The notes under the pieces: model-generated | The model's input: only the letters and a program-made list of their open reading frames with translations | Databases searched by the model: none | Told to the model about the DNA's origin: nothing | Shown: positions 9,888-18,947 of the stretch, one piece after another | Position numbering within the stretch: position 1 is the first letter of the stretch | Layout: every line of letters begins with the position of its first letter | NCBI RefSeq assembly: GCF_014084105.1 | Contig: NZ_CP048289.1 | Span: 7,449,922-7,513,921, forward strand | Length of the DNA stretch: 64,000 nucleotides | Direction of reading: 5' to 3' | Origin: Streptacidiphilus sp. P02-A3a | Lineage (GTDB): Bacteria; Actinomycetota; Actinomycetes; Streptomycetales; Streptomycetaceae | Program-made: the position numbers and the translations under genes

Positions 9888-11039
9888 ATGGCGAGAGGGA
9901 CCGGAAGGACCGGCGGCGGGCGGGCGGTCGCGGCGGCGGGGGCGGGACTGCTGGCGGCCGTGCTGGTACTGAGCGGCTGCTCGCGGACGGGCGGCGGCAA
10001 CACGGCGTCCAACGGCGCGCGGGCGGCCGCGCCGCAGCGGGCCGCCGGAGCGGCGGCCGGTGCCGGGGGAACCAGCGGCGGGGACACGGACGGCGGGGGG
10101 AGCGGTGCCGCCGCGAGCACCACCGGCACCGGCGGGACCGCGGCCCTCGCGGCCGGCCGGTCGCTGATCTACACCGGCGAGATGCAGCTGAGCACCACCG
10201 GCGTGGACGCGGCGGTGACCCGGGCGGAGCAGTTGGTCGCCGCCGCCGGTGGCTACGTGGACGCGGAGCAGACCGGACCGGTGGACGAGCTGCCGCTGAG
10301 CCAGTACGCGAACGGCGACGGCAGCAGCAGTTCCCCGGGCGACGACGGCGGTGACTCCTCACTGCCGCTGCAGATCCTGCCGGAGCCCGGCGACGTCGGG
10401 GCGAACGGGGCGCAGCTGGTGCTGCGGATCCCGACCGCCGACTACGCCGCCGCGTTCCAGCGGCTGCTGGGCCTCGGCTCGGTGCTGGGCCAGGAGCGGT
10501 CCTCGCAGGACGTCACCGCGCAGGTGGTGGATGTCGCCAGCCGGGTGCGGACGCAGCAGGCCAGTGTGGACCGGGTGCGGGCGCTGATGAACCAGGCGCA
10601 GGACATCAACGACGTGATCTCACTGGAGGCGGCGCTGACCCAGCGCGAGTCCGACCTGGAGTCGCTGGAGGCCGAGCAGCAGGCGCTCCAGTCGCAGACG
10701 GCGATGTCCACGGTGACGGTGCAGGTCTTCGAGAAGCCGTCGGCCCCGGTCGCCGCCCCCGCGCCCAGGCACAAGGGCGTGGGCGCGGCGGCGCTGGGCG
10801 CGCTGGCGGACGGCTGGCACGGCCTGTACCTGACCTTCCGGGCGCTGCTGCTCGCGCTGTCGGCGGTGCTGCCGTTCGCGCTGGTGCTGGTGTCGCTGGG
10901 CTGGCTGGCGCTGCGGCTGACCCGCCGCTACCGGCGGACCGGCGCCGCCGTCGCCGTCCCGGCCGTCCCCGCGCAGCCGCAAACGCGGCTGGAGCCGCAG
11001 CCGCAAACGGAGCCGGAGCCGGAAACGGAAACGGAGTAG
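9888..11039 (+). CDS. DUF4349-type membrane lipoprotein
   Basis: A 383-residue protein with a lipoprotein signal: basic start, hydrophobic stretch and lipobox LSGCS. A Gly/Ser/Ala-rich spacer follows. Then come RSLIYTGEMQLSTTGVDAAV and a domain with a coiled-coil ending (DINDVISLEAALTQRESDLESLEAEQQALQ, shown in parts), matching DUF4349. A membrane helix (residues about 310-340) and a Gln/Pro/Glu-rich tail close the protein. Function unknown; probably anchored at the outer face of the membrane. The ATG follows a GCGAGGGGGA ribosome site. It ends 3 bp from hemE, tail to tail. Confidence 0.82.
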   Translation: MARGTGRTGGGRAVAAAGAGLLAAVLVLSGCSRTGGGNTASNGARAAAPQRAAGAAAGAGGTSGGDTDGGGSGAAASTTGTGGTAALAAGRSLIYTGEMQLSTTGVDAAVTRAEQLVAAAGGYVDAEQTGPVDELPLSQYANGDGSSSSPGDDGGDSSLPLQILPEPGDVGANGAQLVLRIPTADYAAAFQRLLGLGSVLGQERSSQDVTAQVVDVASRVRTQQASVDRVRALMNQAQDINDVISLEAALTQRESDLESLEAEQQALQSQTAMSTVTVQVFEKPSAPVAAPAPRHKGVGAAALGALADGWHGLYLTFRALLLALSAVLPFALVLVSLGWLALRLTRRYRRTGAAVAVPAVPAQPQTRLEPQPQTEPEPETETE

Positions 11040-11042
11040 CGG

Positions 11043-12152
11043 TCAGGCCTGGGTGCGCTCGTGCACGTGCGCGACCAGGGCGGTCAGCACCTTCGGGTCG
11101 GTGGTCGGCAGCACGCCGTGGCCGAGGTTGAACACGTGGCCCCGGCCGCTGGCCGCCGCCGACTCCAGGACCTCGTCGGCCTTGGCCCGGACCACCGACT
11201 CGGGGGCGAACAGGATGGTCGGGTCGAGGTTGCCCTGGAGCGCCTTGCCGGGGGCGACCCGGCGGGCGGCCTCCTCCAGCGGCACCCGCCAGTCGACGCC
11301 GACCACGTCGGCCCCGGCCTCGCCCATCAGCCCGAGCAGTTCGCCGGTGCCGACGCCGAAGTGGATCCGCGGCACGCCGTACCCGGCGACCGCGTCGAAG
11401 ACCTTGGCGCTGGCGGGCATCACGTACCGCTGGTAGTCCCGGGGCGCGAGCGCGCCGACCCAGGAGTCGAACAGCTGCACAGCAGCGGCTCCGGCCCGGA
11501 TCTGCACCTCCAGGAAGGCCGAGGTGATCGCGGCCAGCCGGTCCAGCAGCTCCCGCCACAGCTCCGGGTCGCCGTACATCAGCGCCTTGGTGTGCTCGTG
11601 GTTCTTCGACGGGCCGCCCTCGACCATGTAGCTGGCCAGGGTGTACGGCGCCCCGGCGAAGCCGATCAGCGGCTTGGGCCCGAGCTCGGCGGTGATCAGT
11701 CCCATCGCCTCGGTGACGTACCAGACGTCGGCGGGCTCCAGCGGGCGCAGCTGGTCGAGGTCGGCCCGGCTGCGGATCGGCCTGGCGACGACCGGGCCGA
11801 TGCCCGGCTTGATGTCGAGGTCCACGCCGATGGCCTTGAGCGGCACCATGATGTCGCTGTAGTAGATCGCCGCGTCCACGTCGTGGCGCCGCACCGGCTG
11901 CAGGGTGATCTCCTTGACCAGCTCCGGCATCGTGCAGGAGTCGAGCATGGCGACGCCCTCGCGGATCTTCAGGTACTCGGGCAGCGAGCGCCCGGCCTGC
12001 CGCATGAACCAGACCGGGGTGTGCGGCACCGCCTCACCCCGGCAGGCACGCAGGAACGCGGAGTCCCGCACGGCGGGGCCCACCGGATTCGTCACGGCGG
12101 CGGTCTTCAGGTCGTCGGTGCGGCCGGTAACCGGCCCGCTGCTCTCGCTCAC
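11043..12152 (-). CDS. hemE: Uroporphyrinogen decarboxylase
   Basis: Decarboxylates uroporphyrinogen III to coproporphyrinogen III, the branch product used by the HemY-HemQ route encoded nearby. A 369-residue protein. Seen: the N-terminal signature TPVWFMRQAGRSLPEY with its catalytic Arg, YSDIMVPLKAIGVDL (conserved Asp), GFAGAPYTLASYMVEGG and FNLGHGVLPTTDP. The GTG start follows from the alignment. Its promoter region is shared with the divergent DUF3000 gene (89 bp). Confidence 0.97.
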   Translation of the reverse strand: MSESSGPVTGRTDDLKTAAVTNPVGPAVRDSAFLRACRGEAVPHTPVWFMRQAGRSLPEYLKIREGVAMLDSCTMPELVKEITLQPVRRHDVDAAIYYSDIMVPLKAIGVDLDIKPGIGPVVARPIRSRADLDQLRPLEPADVWYVTEAMGLITAELGPKPLIGFAGAPYTLASYMVEGGPSKNHEHTKALMYGDPELWRELLDRLAAITSAFLEVQIRAGAAAVQLFDSWVGALAPRDYQRYVMPASAKVFDAVAGYGVPRIHFGVGTGELLGLMGEAGADVVGVDWRVPLEEAARRVAPGKALQGNLDPTILFAPESVVRAKADEVLESAAASGRGHVFNLGHGVLPTTDPKVLTALVAHVHERTQA

Positions 12153-12241
12153 GGGTGAAATCTTCGCATGCGTGCCCGGGCCGCCGAGACCCGCCGTGGT
12201 GCCTCCGCCATTGGAAGGTGCCAGCGTCTTAGTCTTCCGGC

Positions 12242-12868
12242 ATGGCAGCGGTCAGCGGGCACCAGGCGAGTGAGGACGGGGCACCCGGCGAACCGTCGGC
12301 CTTCCGGGAGGCTGTCGACGCGCTGCGGGCCGCGCGGCTGCGGCCGGAGGTGGTGGTCACCGACACCCCCGCGCCGCGCAGACTGGCCCGGCACGCCTTC
12401 GCGCTGACCGCCAGCGTCGAGGTGGACGGGGAGGAGCTGGCCGACGGGCAGCTGGTGCTGCTGCACGAGCCGGACGGCCATGACGCCTGGCACGGCGAGT
12501 TCCGGCTGGTGTCGCTGGGCCGGGCGCAGCTGGAGCCGGAGATGGCCAACGACCCGCTGCTGCCCGAGGTCGGCTGGTCCTGGCTGATGGACTCGCTGGC
12601 GCTGCAGGGCGCCCGGCAGGTGGAGCCCAGCGGCACGGTCTCGCGCTGCTCCTCGCAGTTCTTCGGCGGCCTGGCGGAGCGGCCGACCACCACCGACATC
12701 GAGATCCGGGCGTCGTGGACGCCGGTGGTCTCCGCCCCGGGGGACTTCGCCGGGCATCTGCGGGCCTGGTGCGAGCTGCTGTGCCTGTGCGCGGGGCTGC
12801 CGCCGTACCTCCCGGGCGGGGCGCTGGCCGGGACGGTGCCGCTGCCCACCCGCCGCCACCCGCGCTGA
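12242..12868 (+). CDS. DUF3000 family protein
   Basis: A 208-residue cytoplasmic protein of unknown function that is conserved beside hemE in streptomycetes. Seen: FREAVDALRAARLRPEV at the start, a central ANDPLLPEVGWSWLMDSL, QGARQVEPSGTVSRCSSQFFG, and a C-terminal WCELLCLCAGLPPYLPGG typical of the family. No membrane segment or known catalytic motif. The neighbourhood (hemE on one side, whiI on the other) is the usual one. Identification rests on family resemblance recalled from memory. Confidence 0.85.
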   Translation: MAAVSGHQASEDGAPGEPSAFREAVDALRAARLRPEVVVTDTPAPRRLARHAFALTASVEVDGEELADGQLVLLHEPDGHDAWHGEFRLVSLGRAQLEPEMANDPLLPEVGWSWLMDSLALQGARQVEPSGTVSRCSSQFFGGLAERPTTTDIEIRASWTPVVSAPGDFAGHLRAWCELLCLCAGLPPYLPGGALAGTVPLPTRRHPR

Positions 12869-13123
12869 CGCGGGCCCGCACTGAGCGCGGCGGCCGCCGA
12901 GCGCGGCGGCCGCGGGTACCCACGGTGGCCGCCGACCGCGGACCGGCGCACACGCCCACGCGCGCAACGATTACCCAGCGTATTGACCTCTAACTCACTC
13001 GAAAGAGTGGCTTATTCGGGCGCGTCGATCACTTTTGATCACTTATGGGTGACTTACGCTCGGTCAAGCAGTCCAAGATGTGCGAATTGTCCCGGGTTTA
13101 CTCACTCAATCGTGATCTTTCGC

Positions 13124-13151
13124 TAAAGCCAGGCACTCATCATGCCGAAGC
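13124..13151 (+). promoter_or_regulatory. Candidate WhiG-sigma promoter upstream of whiI
   Basis: The 362-bp gap before whiI holds TAAA (13124-13127), a 16-bp spacer, then GCCGAAGC (13144-13151). The motile/WhiG-class consensus is TAAA-N15/16-GCCGATAA, and whiI is a known WhiG target in S. coelicolor. The -10-like box matches only its first five positions. Upstream, at 13024-13045, a TGATCACTT motif is repeated in tandem. Tentative. Confidence 0.4.
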
Positions 13152-13230
13152 AGTCAGTGACCCTTTCCACACGAGGACCCTCCCCATCTGTGTCTCCCCG
13201 GGTCCCCGCGCCATCCCCCCAGGAGGCCTG

Positions 13231-13944
13231 GTGTCTGTACTTCTCGAACACCCCGCAAACCTGGTCGCCTACCGTCCGACCAAGCCCACTGCCATGGTGG
13301 TCGTAGCGGACCCACGCGTCCGCAGCACCGTCACCCGCCATCTGTGGGCACTGGGCGTTCGCGACGTGATCGAGGCGTCCTCCCTCGCCGAAGCCCGGCC
13401 CCGGGTCGGCACTCCGCGCGACATCTGCGTGGCCGACGTCCACCTCCCCGACGGCTCAGGACTGGCCATCCTCGCCGAGACCCGCGCGGCGGGCTGGCCC
13501 AACGGGCTCGCCCTGTCCGCCGCCGACGACATCGGCGCGGTCCGCAGCGCACTGGCCGGCGGCGTCAAGGGCTACGTGGTGACCGGAACCCGGGTCACCG
13601 CCGGCATGCAGCGTCCCGGCCTGAACGGCATCAACCCGATGAGCGGCCGTCCCATGGGCGGCCAACTGCGGCGTCCCGGGGCGCCGGGCGCGCCGGGTGC
13701 CCCCGGCGGGGCGCCGGGCACGCCGGGCACCCCGCACCCGCCCGCCTACCGCGAGCTGTCCGGACGTGAGGTGGAGGTGCTGCGGCTGGTCGCCGAGGGC
13801 CAGTCGAACAAGGCGATCGGGGTGGCGATGGGGCTGTCGGCGCTGACGGTCAAGAGCCACCTCGCCCGGATCGCCCGGAAACTGGGTACCGGCGACCGCG
13901 CGGGCATGGTCGCGGTGGCACTCCGGACCGGGATCATCCACTAG
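13231..13944 (+). CDS. whiI: WhiI, atypical NarL/FixJ-type response regulator for sporulation
   Basis: Transcription factor of late aerial development; in Streptomyces WhiI acts as a heterodimer with BldM. About 237 residues. Seen: a receiver-like domain (TAMVVVADPRVR, with one Asp where typical receivers have an acidic pair; VADVHLPDGSG with the usual phospho-site Asp; GVKGYV). A 50-residue Gly/Pro/Ala linker follows, then a LuxR helix-turn-helix (LSGREVEVLRLVAEGQSNKA, TVKSHLARIARKLG). The GTG at 13231 has an ideal AGGAGG site at 13221; the longer open frame is leader. The location between DUF3000 and rnd-fadA-fadB matches whiI. Confidence 0.92.
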   Translation: MSVLLEHPANLVAYRPTKPTAMVVVADPRVRSTVTRHLWALGVRDVIEASSLAEARPRVGTPRDICVADVHLPDGSGLAILAETRAAGWPNGLALSAADDIGAVRSALAGGVKGYVVTGTRVTAGMQRPGLNGINPMSGRPMGGQLRRPGAPGAPGAPGGAPGTPGTPHPPAYRELSGREVEVLRLVAEGQSNKAIGVAMGLSALTVKSHLARIARKLGTGDRAGMVAVALRTGIIH

Positions 13945-13956
13945 TCCGAAGCCCGT

Positions 13957-13994
13957 CCCACCGTCCGAGGGAACGTTCCTCTTCGGACGGTGGG
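13957..13994 (+). terminator. Terminator after whiI
   Basis: Perfect 12-bp inverted repeat (CCCACCGTCCGA and complement) with a 14-nt loop, just past the whiI stop. Confidence 0.65.
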
Positions 13995-14060
13995 GCACAG
14001 CCCGGTATCGACGCCCGCGCACGGCCCTGCTGGTCCGATGCGCGGGCGTAGTCTTGGGGC

Positions 14061-15362
14061 GTGACCGACGCCCGCGAAGCCATCCCCGACACCGCCGACG
14101 CATCGAACGTCTCCGAATCCGGCGGCCCGGTCCCGCTCCTCGACCCCCGGGAGGGCATTCCTCCGGTCGTCGCGGACGCCGACGCGTTCGCCGAGATAGT
14201 GACCCGGTTCGCCGCCGGGACTGGACCGGTGGCGATCGACGCCGAGCGGGCCTCCGGCTACCGGTACGGACAGCGCGCCTACCTGGTGCAGTTGCGCCGC
14301 GAGGGCGCGGGCAGCACCCTGATCGACCCGGTCGGCTGCCCGGACCTGTCCGCGCTCGGGGAGGCGCTGGCGGACACCGAGTGGGTACTGCACGCCGCCA
14401 CCCAGGACCTGCCCTGCCTGGCCGAGCTGGGCATGCGCCCGACCACCCTGTTCGACACCGAGCTCGCCGGCCGGATCGCCGGCTTCCCCCGGGTCGGCCT
14501 CGGCCCGATGGTGGAGAGCGTGCTCGGACTGACCCTGGAGAAGGGCCACTCGGCGGTCGACTGGTCCACCCGCCCGCTGCCCGAGCCGTGGCTGCGCTAC
14601 GCGGCGCTGGACGTCGAGGTGCTGGTGGACCTGCGCGACGCGCTGGAGGCCGAGCTCGCGGCCCAGGGCAAGCTGGACTGGGCGCTGCAGGAGTTCGCGG
14701 CGATCGCCGCGGCGCCGCCCGCGCCGCCCCGGGTGGACCCCTGGCGGCGCACCTCCGGGGTGCACAAGATCCGCCGTCGCCGCCAGTTGGCCGCCGTGCG
14801 CGAGCTGTGGCAGCTGCGCGACAAGGTCGCCCGGGAGCGGGACGTCTCCCCCGGCCGGATCCTCTCCGACGCGGCGATCATCTCGGCCGCCACCGCGATG
14901 CCGGTCGGCGCCACCGCGCTGCAGGCCCTGGCCGGTTTCGGCCCGCGGGTGCACCGGCGGGCGCTGGAGCAGTGGATGACCGCGATCGACGCCGCCCGGG
15001 TGATCCCGGAGCAGCAGCTGCCGCCCGCGACCGCGCCGCACGACGGCCCGCCGCCGCCGCGTTCCTGGTCCGACAAGGACCCGGTCGCCGCCGCCCGGCT
15101 GGCGGCCGCCCGGGCCGCCGTGAGCGCGCTGGCCGAGTCGCTGAACCTGCCGCAGGAGAACCTGGTCTCGCCGGAGGCGGTGCGCCGGGTCTGCTGGACC
15201 CCGCCCGCCGCGCCGACCCCGGAGGCGATCGCGGCGGCCCTGTCCGGCCTCGGCGCCCGGGCCTGGCAGGTGGAGCTGGTCTCCCCGGTGATCGCCCGCG
15301 CCTTCACCGAGTCCCGCGCCAACGTCCAGCCCCGCACCGGCGACTCCGGTACCGCCGGGTAG
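14061..15362 (+). CDS. rnd: Ribonuclease D-like 3'-5' exonuclease with HRDC domain
   Basis: A 433-residue DEDD-type exonuclease expected to trim RNA 3' ends. Seen: first motif VAIDAERASGYRYGQRAYLVQL (Asp/Glu), second WVLHAATQDLPCLAELG (Asp), third LRYAALDVEVLVDL (Tyr and Asp), so the catalytic set is complete. An HRDC region follows (VRELWQLRDKVARERDVSPGRILSDAAI in parts) and a C-terminal streptomycete extension. The GTG start has a weak upstream GGGGC. It follows whiI and precedes fadAB. Confidence 0.92.
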   Translation: MTDAREAIPDTADASNVSESGGPVPLLDPREGIPPVVADADAFAEIVTRFAAGTGPVAIDAERASGYRYGQRAYLVQLRREGAGSTLIDPVGCPDLSALGEALADTEWVLHAATQDLPCLAELGMRPTTLFDTELAGRIAGFPRVGLGPMVESVLGLTLEKGHSAVDWSTRPLPEPWLRYAALDVEVLVDLRDALEAELAAQGKLDWALQEFAAIAAAPPAPPRVDPWRRTSGVHKIRRRRQLAAVRELWQLRDKVARERDVSPGRILSDAAIISAATAMPVGATALQALAGFGPRVHRRALEQWMTAIDAARVIPEQQLPPATAPHDGPPPPRSWSDKDPVAAARLAAARAAVSALAESLNLPQENLVSPEAVRRVCWTPPAAPTPEAIAAALSGLGARAWQVELVSPVIARAFTESRANVQPRTGDSGTAG

Positions 15363-15394
15363 GTCCGAGCGGGGGGATGTCTGGGCAACATAGT

Positions 15395-15408
15395 TACTAG
15401 CGGGTAGC
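15395..15408. promoter_or_regulatory. Imperfect palindrome upstream of fadA
   Basis: TTACTAGCGGGTAG lies 112 bp before the fadA start, an almost symmetric TACT/GGTA arrangement like operators of TetR-type fatty-acid regulators in actinobacteria. No regulator gene is adjacent, so the assignment is an inference from position and shape. Confidence 0.35.
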
Positions 15409-15519
15409 ATCTCCTCTGGGACGCCGACGACTCATCCCGTCGGCCGGGTCCCGCCGGTCCAGCTGGGCCGCTACCACATTTGGGCCCCCTACTTCTGGGG
15501 ACTTGGGAGGAGAGCCATC

Positions 15520-16737
15520 GTGCCTCGTACCGCGAGGGACGTCGTCTTCGTCGACGGCGTCCGCACCCCGTTCGGCAAGGCGGGACCGAAGGGCATCTAC
15601 GCGGAGACCCGCGCCGATGATCTGGTGATCAAGGCCATCCGCGAGCTGCTGCGCCGCAACCCGGGCCTGGACCCGGCCCTGGTGGACGACGTCGCCATCG
15701 CCGCCACCACCCAGATCGGCGACCAGGGGCTGACCCTCGGCCGGTCCGCCGCGCTGCTGGCGGGCCTGCCCAAGTCGGTCCCCGGCTACTCGATCGACCG
15801 GATGTGCGCCGGCGCGATGACCGCCGCCACCTCGGTCGCCGGGGGCATCGCCTTCGGCGCCTACGACATCGCCATCGCGGGCGGCGTCGAGCACATGGGC
15901 CGCCACCCGATGGGCGAGGGCGTCGACCCCAACCCGCGCTTCCTGTCCGAGAAGCTGGTCGACGAGTCGGCCCTGTTCATGGGCATGACCGCGGAGAACC
16001 TGCACGACCGGCTGCCGCACCTCACCAAGGAGCGCTGCGACGCGTACGCCGTCGCCAGCCAGGAGAAGGCCGCCAAGGCGTACGCCAACGGCCACATCCA
16101 GCCCGACCTGGTGCCGGTCGCGGTCCGCCGCACCAACGCCGACGCCGGGGAGACCGGCTGGGGCCTGGCCACCGCCGACGAGCCGATGCGCCCGGGCACC
16201 ACCCTGGAGATGCTGGCCGGGCTGAAGACCCCGTTCCGCCCGCACGGCCGGATCACCGCCGGCAACGCGGCCGGACTCAACGACGGCGCGACCGCCTCGC
16301 TGCTGGCCGCCGAGGACGTCGCCCGCGAGCTCGGCCTGCCGGTCAAGATGCGGATGGTCTCCTACGCCTTCGCCGGGGTCGAGCCCGAGGTGATGGGCAT
16401 CGGCCCGGTCCCCGCGACCGAGAAGGCCCTGCTCAAGGCCGGTCTCTCGATCGACGACATCGGCGCCTTCGAGATCAACGAGGCCTTCGCGGTCCAGGTG
16501 CTCTCGCTGCTCGACCACTACGGCATCGCCGACGACGACGAGCGGGTCAACCCGTACGGCGGCGCGATCGCCTTCGGCCACCCGCTGGCCTCCACCGGGG
16601 TCCGGCTGATGAACCAGCTGGCCCACCGCTTCCAGGAGCGCACGGACGTCCGCTACGGCATCACCACCATGTGCATCGGCATGGGCATGGGCGGAACGGT
16701 CGTCTGGGAGAACCCGAACTTCGAGGGGCAGAAGTGA
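15520..16737 (+). CDS. fadA: Acetyl-CoA acyltransferase (3-ketoacyl-CoA thiolase)
   Basis: Final step of fatty-acid beta-oxidation: thiolytic cleavage of 3-ketoacyl-CoA. A 405-residue thiolase. Seen: VFVDGVRTPFGKAG at the start, nucleophilic Cys in DRMCAGAMTAAT, VEHMGRHPMG, His in PYGGAIAFGHPLASTG, and the second catalytic Cys in TTMCIGMGMGG. The GTG start is preceded by GGGAGGAGAG. Its stop overlaps the fadB start (GTGA), so translation is coupled. Confidence 0.96.
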   Translation: MPRTARDVVFVDGVRTPFGKAGPKGIYAETRADDLVIKAIRELLRRNPGLDPALVDDVAIAATTQIGDQGLTLGRSAALLAGLPKSVPGYSIDRMCAGAMTAATSVAGGIAFGAYDIAIAGGVEHMGRHPMGEGVDPNPRFLSEKLVDESALFMGMTAENLHDRLPHLTKERCDAYAVASQEKAAKAYANGHIQPDLVPVAVRRTNADAGETGWGLATADEPMRPGTTLEMLAGLKTPFRPHGRITAGNAAGLNDGATASLLAAEDVARELGLPVKMRMVSYAFAGVEPEVMGIGPVPATEKALLKAGLSIDDIGAFEINEAFAVQVLSLLDHYGIADDDERVNPYGGAIAFGHPLASTGVRLMNQLAHRFQERTDVRYGITTMCIGMGMGGTVVWENPNFEGQK

Positions 16738-18881
16738 GCGACACCACCGCGCTGCTCAAGCGCGCACACGAGCTGTTCCCGGACGAGGTCGTCACCTCCG
16801 CCCAGGTCCGCCACCTCGACCTGCCGCTGGGGGCCGGGCGCTTCGCGCTGATCACCCTCGACAACGGCTTCGACCACACCAAGCCGACCACCTTCGGCCC
16901 GGGCTCGCTGGCCAACCTGGCCGAGGCGCTGGACCAGGTCGAGCGGGAGGCGGCGGCGGGCGAGATCGCCGCCGTCGGGATCACCGGAAAGCCGTTCATC
17001 TTCGCCGTCGGCGCCGACCTCAAGGGCGTCGAGGTGCTGAAGGAGCACAGCGACGCGCTGGCCATCGGCAAGGGCGGCCACGACGTCTTCAAGCGGATCG
17101 CCGCGCTGCCGGTACCCAGCTTCGCCTTCTACAACGGCGCGGCCATGGGCGGCGGCGTCGAGGTCGGCCTGCACTGCACCTACCGCACGGTCAGCACCGG
17201 CGTCCCGGCCTTCTCGCTGCCCGAGTGCTTCCTCGGCCTGGTTCCCGGCTGGGGCGGCTGCACCATCCTGCCGAACCTGATCGGCCCGGCCAAGGCGATC
17301 TCGGTGATCATCGAGAACTCGCTCAGCCAGAACCGGCAGCTCAAGGGCAAGCAGGTGTTCGACCTGGGCATCGCCGACGCGATCTTCGCCCCGGCGGACT
17401 TCCTGGAGCAGTCGCTGCTGTGGGCGGCGACCGTGCTCAAGGGCGAGACCGTGGTCGAGCGGCCGGAGATCGACCGCGGCGAGGCCTGGGACCAGGCCGT
17501 CGCCCACGGCCGCTTCCTCGCCGACTCCAAGGTGCACGGCGCCGCCCCGGCCCCCTACCGGGCACTGGACATCATCGCCGCCGCGAAGGACGCGGTCCCC
17601 GGAGATGCCGCGGCCCTCCAGCGGGGCTTCGACGCCGAGGACGCGGCGCTGGCCGACCTGATCATGGGCGGCGAGCTACGCAGCGGCATCTACGCCTTCA
17701 ACCTGGTCCAGAAGCGCGGCAAGCGCCCGGTCGGCGCCCCGGACAAGAGCCTGGCCCGCCCGGTCAACAAGGTCGGCGTGGTCGGCGCCGGCCTGATGGC
17801 CTCGCAGCTGGCGCTGCTGTTCGTGCGTCAGCTGAAGGTGCCGGTGGTGCTCACCGACATCGACCAGGCCCGGGTCGACAAGGGCGTGGGCTACGTCCAC
17901 GAGGAGATCGACAAGCTGCTCGGCAAGGGCCGGATCAACCAGGACACCGCCAACCGCTTCAAGGGCCTGGTCACCGGCTCGCTCGACAAGGCCGCCGCCT
18001 TCGGCGACGCCGACTTCGTGATCGAGGCGGTGTTCGAGGAGCTCGGCGTCAAGCAGCAGGTCTTCGCGGACGTCGAGGCCGTGGTCTCGCCGACCTGCGT
18101 GCTGGCCACCAACACCTCCTCGCTGTCGGTCACCGAGATGGCGGCCAAGCTGGAGCACCCGGAGCGGGTCGTCGGCTTCCACTTCTTCAACCCGGTCGCG
18201 GTGCTGCCGCTGCTGGAGATCGTCCGCGGCGAGCAGACCGACGACGCCTCGCTGGCCACCGCGTTCGGCGTGGCCAAGTCGCTGAAGAAGACCGCCGTGC
18301 TGGTCAAGGACGCCCCGGCGTTCGTGGTCAACCGGGTGCTCACCCGGTTCATGGGCGAGATCCAGAAGGTCGTCGACGAGGGCACCCCGATCGAGACCGT
18401 GGAGCGGGGCGTCGAGCCGCTCGGCCTGCCGATGTCCCCGATCGTGCTGATCGAGCTGGTCGGCCCGGCCATCGCGCTGCACGTCTCGGAGACCCTGCAC
18501 GGGGCCTTCCCGGAGCGCTTCCACGTCTCCGAGAACCTGGCCCGGGTGGTCAAGGCCGGCAAGCGCGGCTTCTACACCTGGGCCTCCGGCCAGCAGGAGA
18601 TCGACCCCGAGGTCGCCGCGCTGCTCCAGGTCGGCGACACCGTGCTGACCCCGGAGCAGGTCCTGGACCGGGCACTGGAGGCGGTCGCCCAGGAGATCGC
18701 GCTGATGCTGGACGAGGGCGTGGTCGCCGAGGCGCAGGACGTCGACCTGTGCCTGATCACCGGCGCGGGCTGGCCCTTCCACCTCGGCGGGATCACCCCG
18801 TACCTGGACCGCTCGGGCGTCTCCCAGCGGGTGAACGGCAAGCCGTTCCTCGCCCCCGGCGTGGCCAGCGTCCCGGCGTAG
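16734..18881 (+). CDS. fadB: 3-hydroxyacyl-CoA dehydrogenase/enoyl-CoA hydratase fusion
   Basis: Two-domain beta-oxidation enzyme of 715 residues. The N-terminal crotonase domain (about 1-300) shows GKPFIFAVGADLKG and FYNGAAMGGGVEVGLHC. The dehydrogenase domain opens with VGVVGAGLMASQLALLF and continues with DFVIEAVFEELGVKQQVF, LATNTSSLSV, VVGFHFFNPVAVLPLLEIV and a C-terminal lobe (FHLGGITPYLD). The substrate is medium/long-chain enoyl-CoA; it works with FadA. The start is fixed by the 4-bp overlap with fadA. A strong terminator follows. Confidence 0.96.
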   Translation: MSDTTALLKRAHELFPDEVVTSAQVRHLDLPLGAGRFALITLDNGFDHTKPTTFGPGSLANLAEALDQVEREAAAGEIAAVGITGKPFIFAVGADLKGVEVLKEHSDALAIGKGGHDVFKRIAALPVPSFAFYNGAAMGGGVEVGLHCTYRTVSTGVPAFSLPECFLGLVPGWGGCTILPNLIGPAKAISVIIENSLSQNRQLKGKQVFDLGIADAIFAPADFLEQSLLWAATVLKGETVVERPEIDRGEAWDQAVAHGRFLADSKVHGAAPAPYRALDIIAAAKDAVPGDAAALQRGFDAEDAALADLIMGGELRSGIYAFNLVQKRGKRPVGAPDKSLARPVNKVGVVGAGLMASQLALLFVRQLKVPVVLTDIDQARVDKGVGYVHEEIDKLLGKGRINQDTANRFKGLVTGSLDKAAAFGDADFVIEAVFEELGVKQQVFADVEAVVSPTCVLATNTSSLSVTEMAAKLEHPERVVGFHFFNPVAVLPLLEIVRGEQTDDASLATAFGVAKSLKKTAVLVKDAPAFVVNRVLTRFMGEIQKVVDEGTPIETVERGVEPLGLPMSPIVLIELVGPAIALHVSETLHGAFPERFHVSENLARVVKAGKRGFYTWASGQQEIDPEVAALLQVGDTVLTPEQVLDRALEAVAQEIALMLDEGVVAEAQDVDLCLITGAGWPFHLGGITPYLDRSGVSQRVNGKPFLAPGVASVPA

Positions 18882-18895
18882 GCAGCCCACCGCGA

Positions 18896-18942
18896 ACGGC
18901 CGGAGGCCGGTGCCCCGTACTGGGGCACCGGCCTCCGGCCGT
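18896..18942. terminator. Strong bidirectional terminator
   Basis: Perfect 21-bp inverted repeat (arms 18896-18916 and 18922-18942) with a 5-nt GTACT loop, 15 bp past fadB and 6 bp from the convergent methyltransferase stop. It can end transcription from both sides. Confidence 0.85.
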
Positions 18943-18947
18943 CGCGG

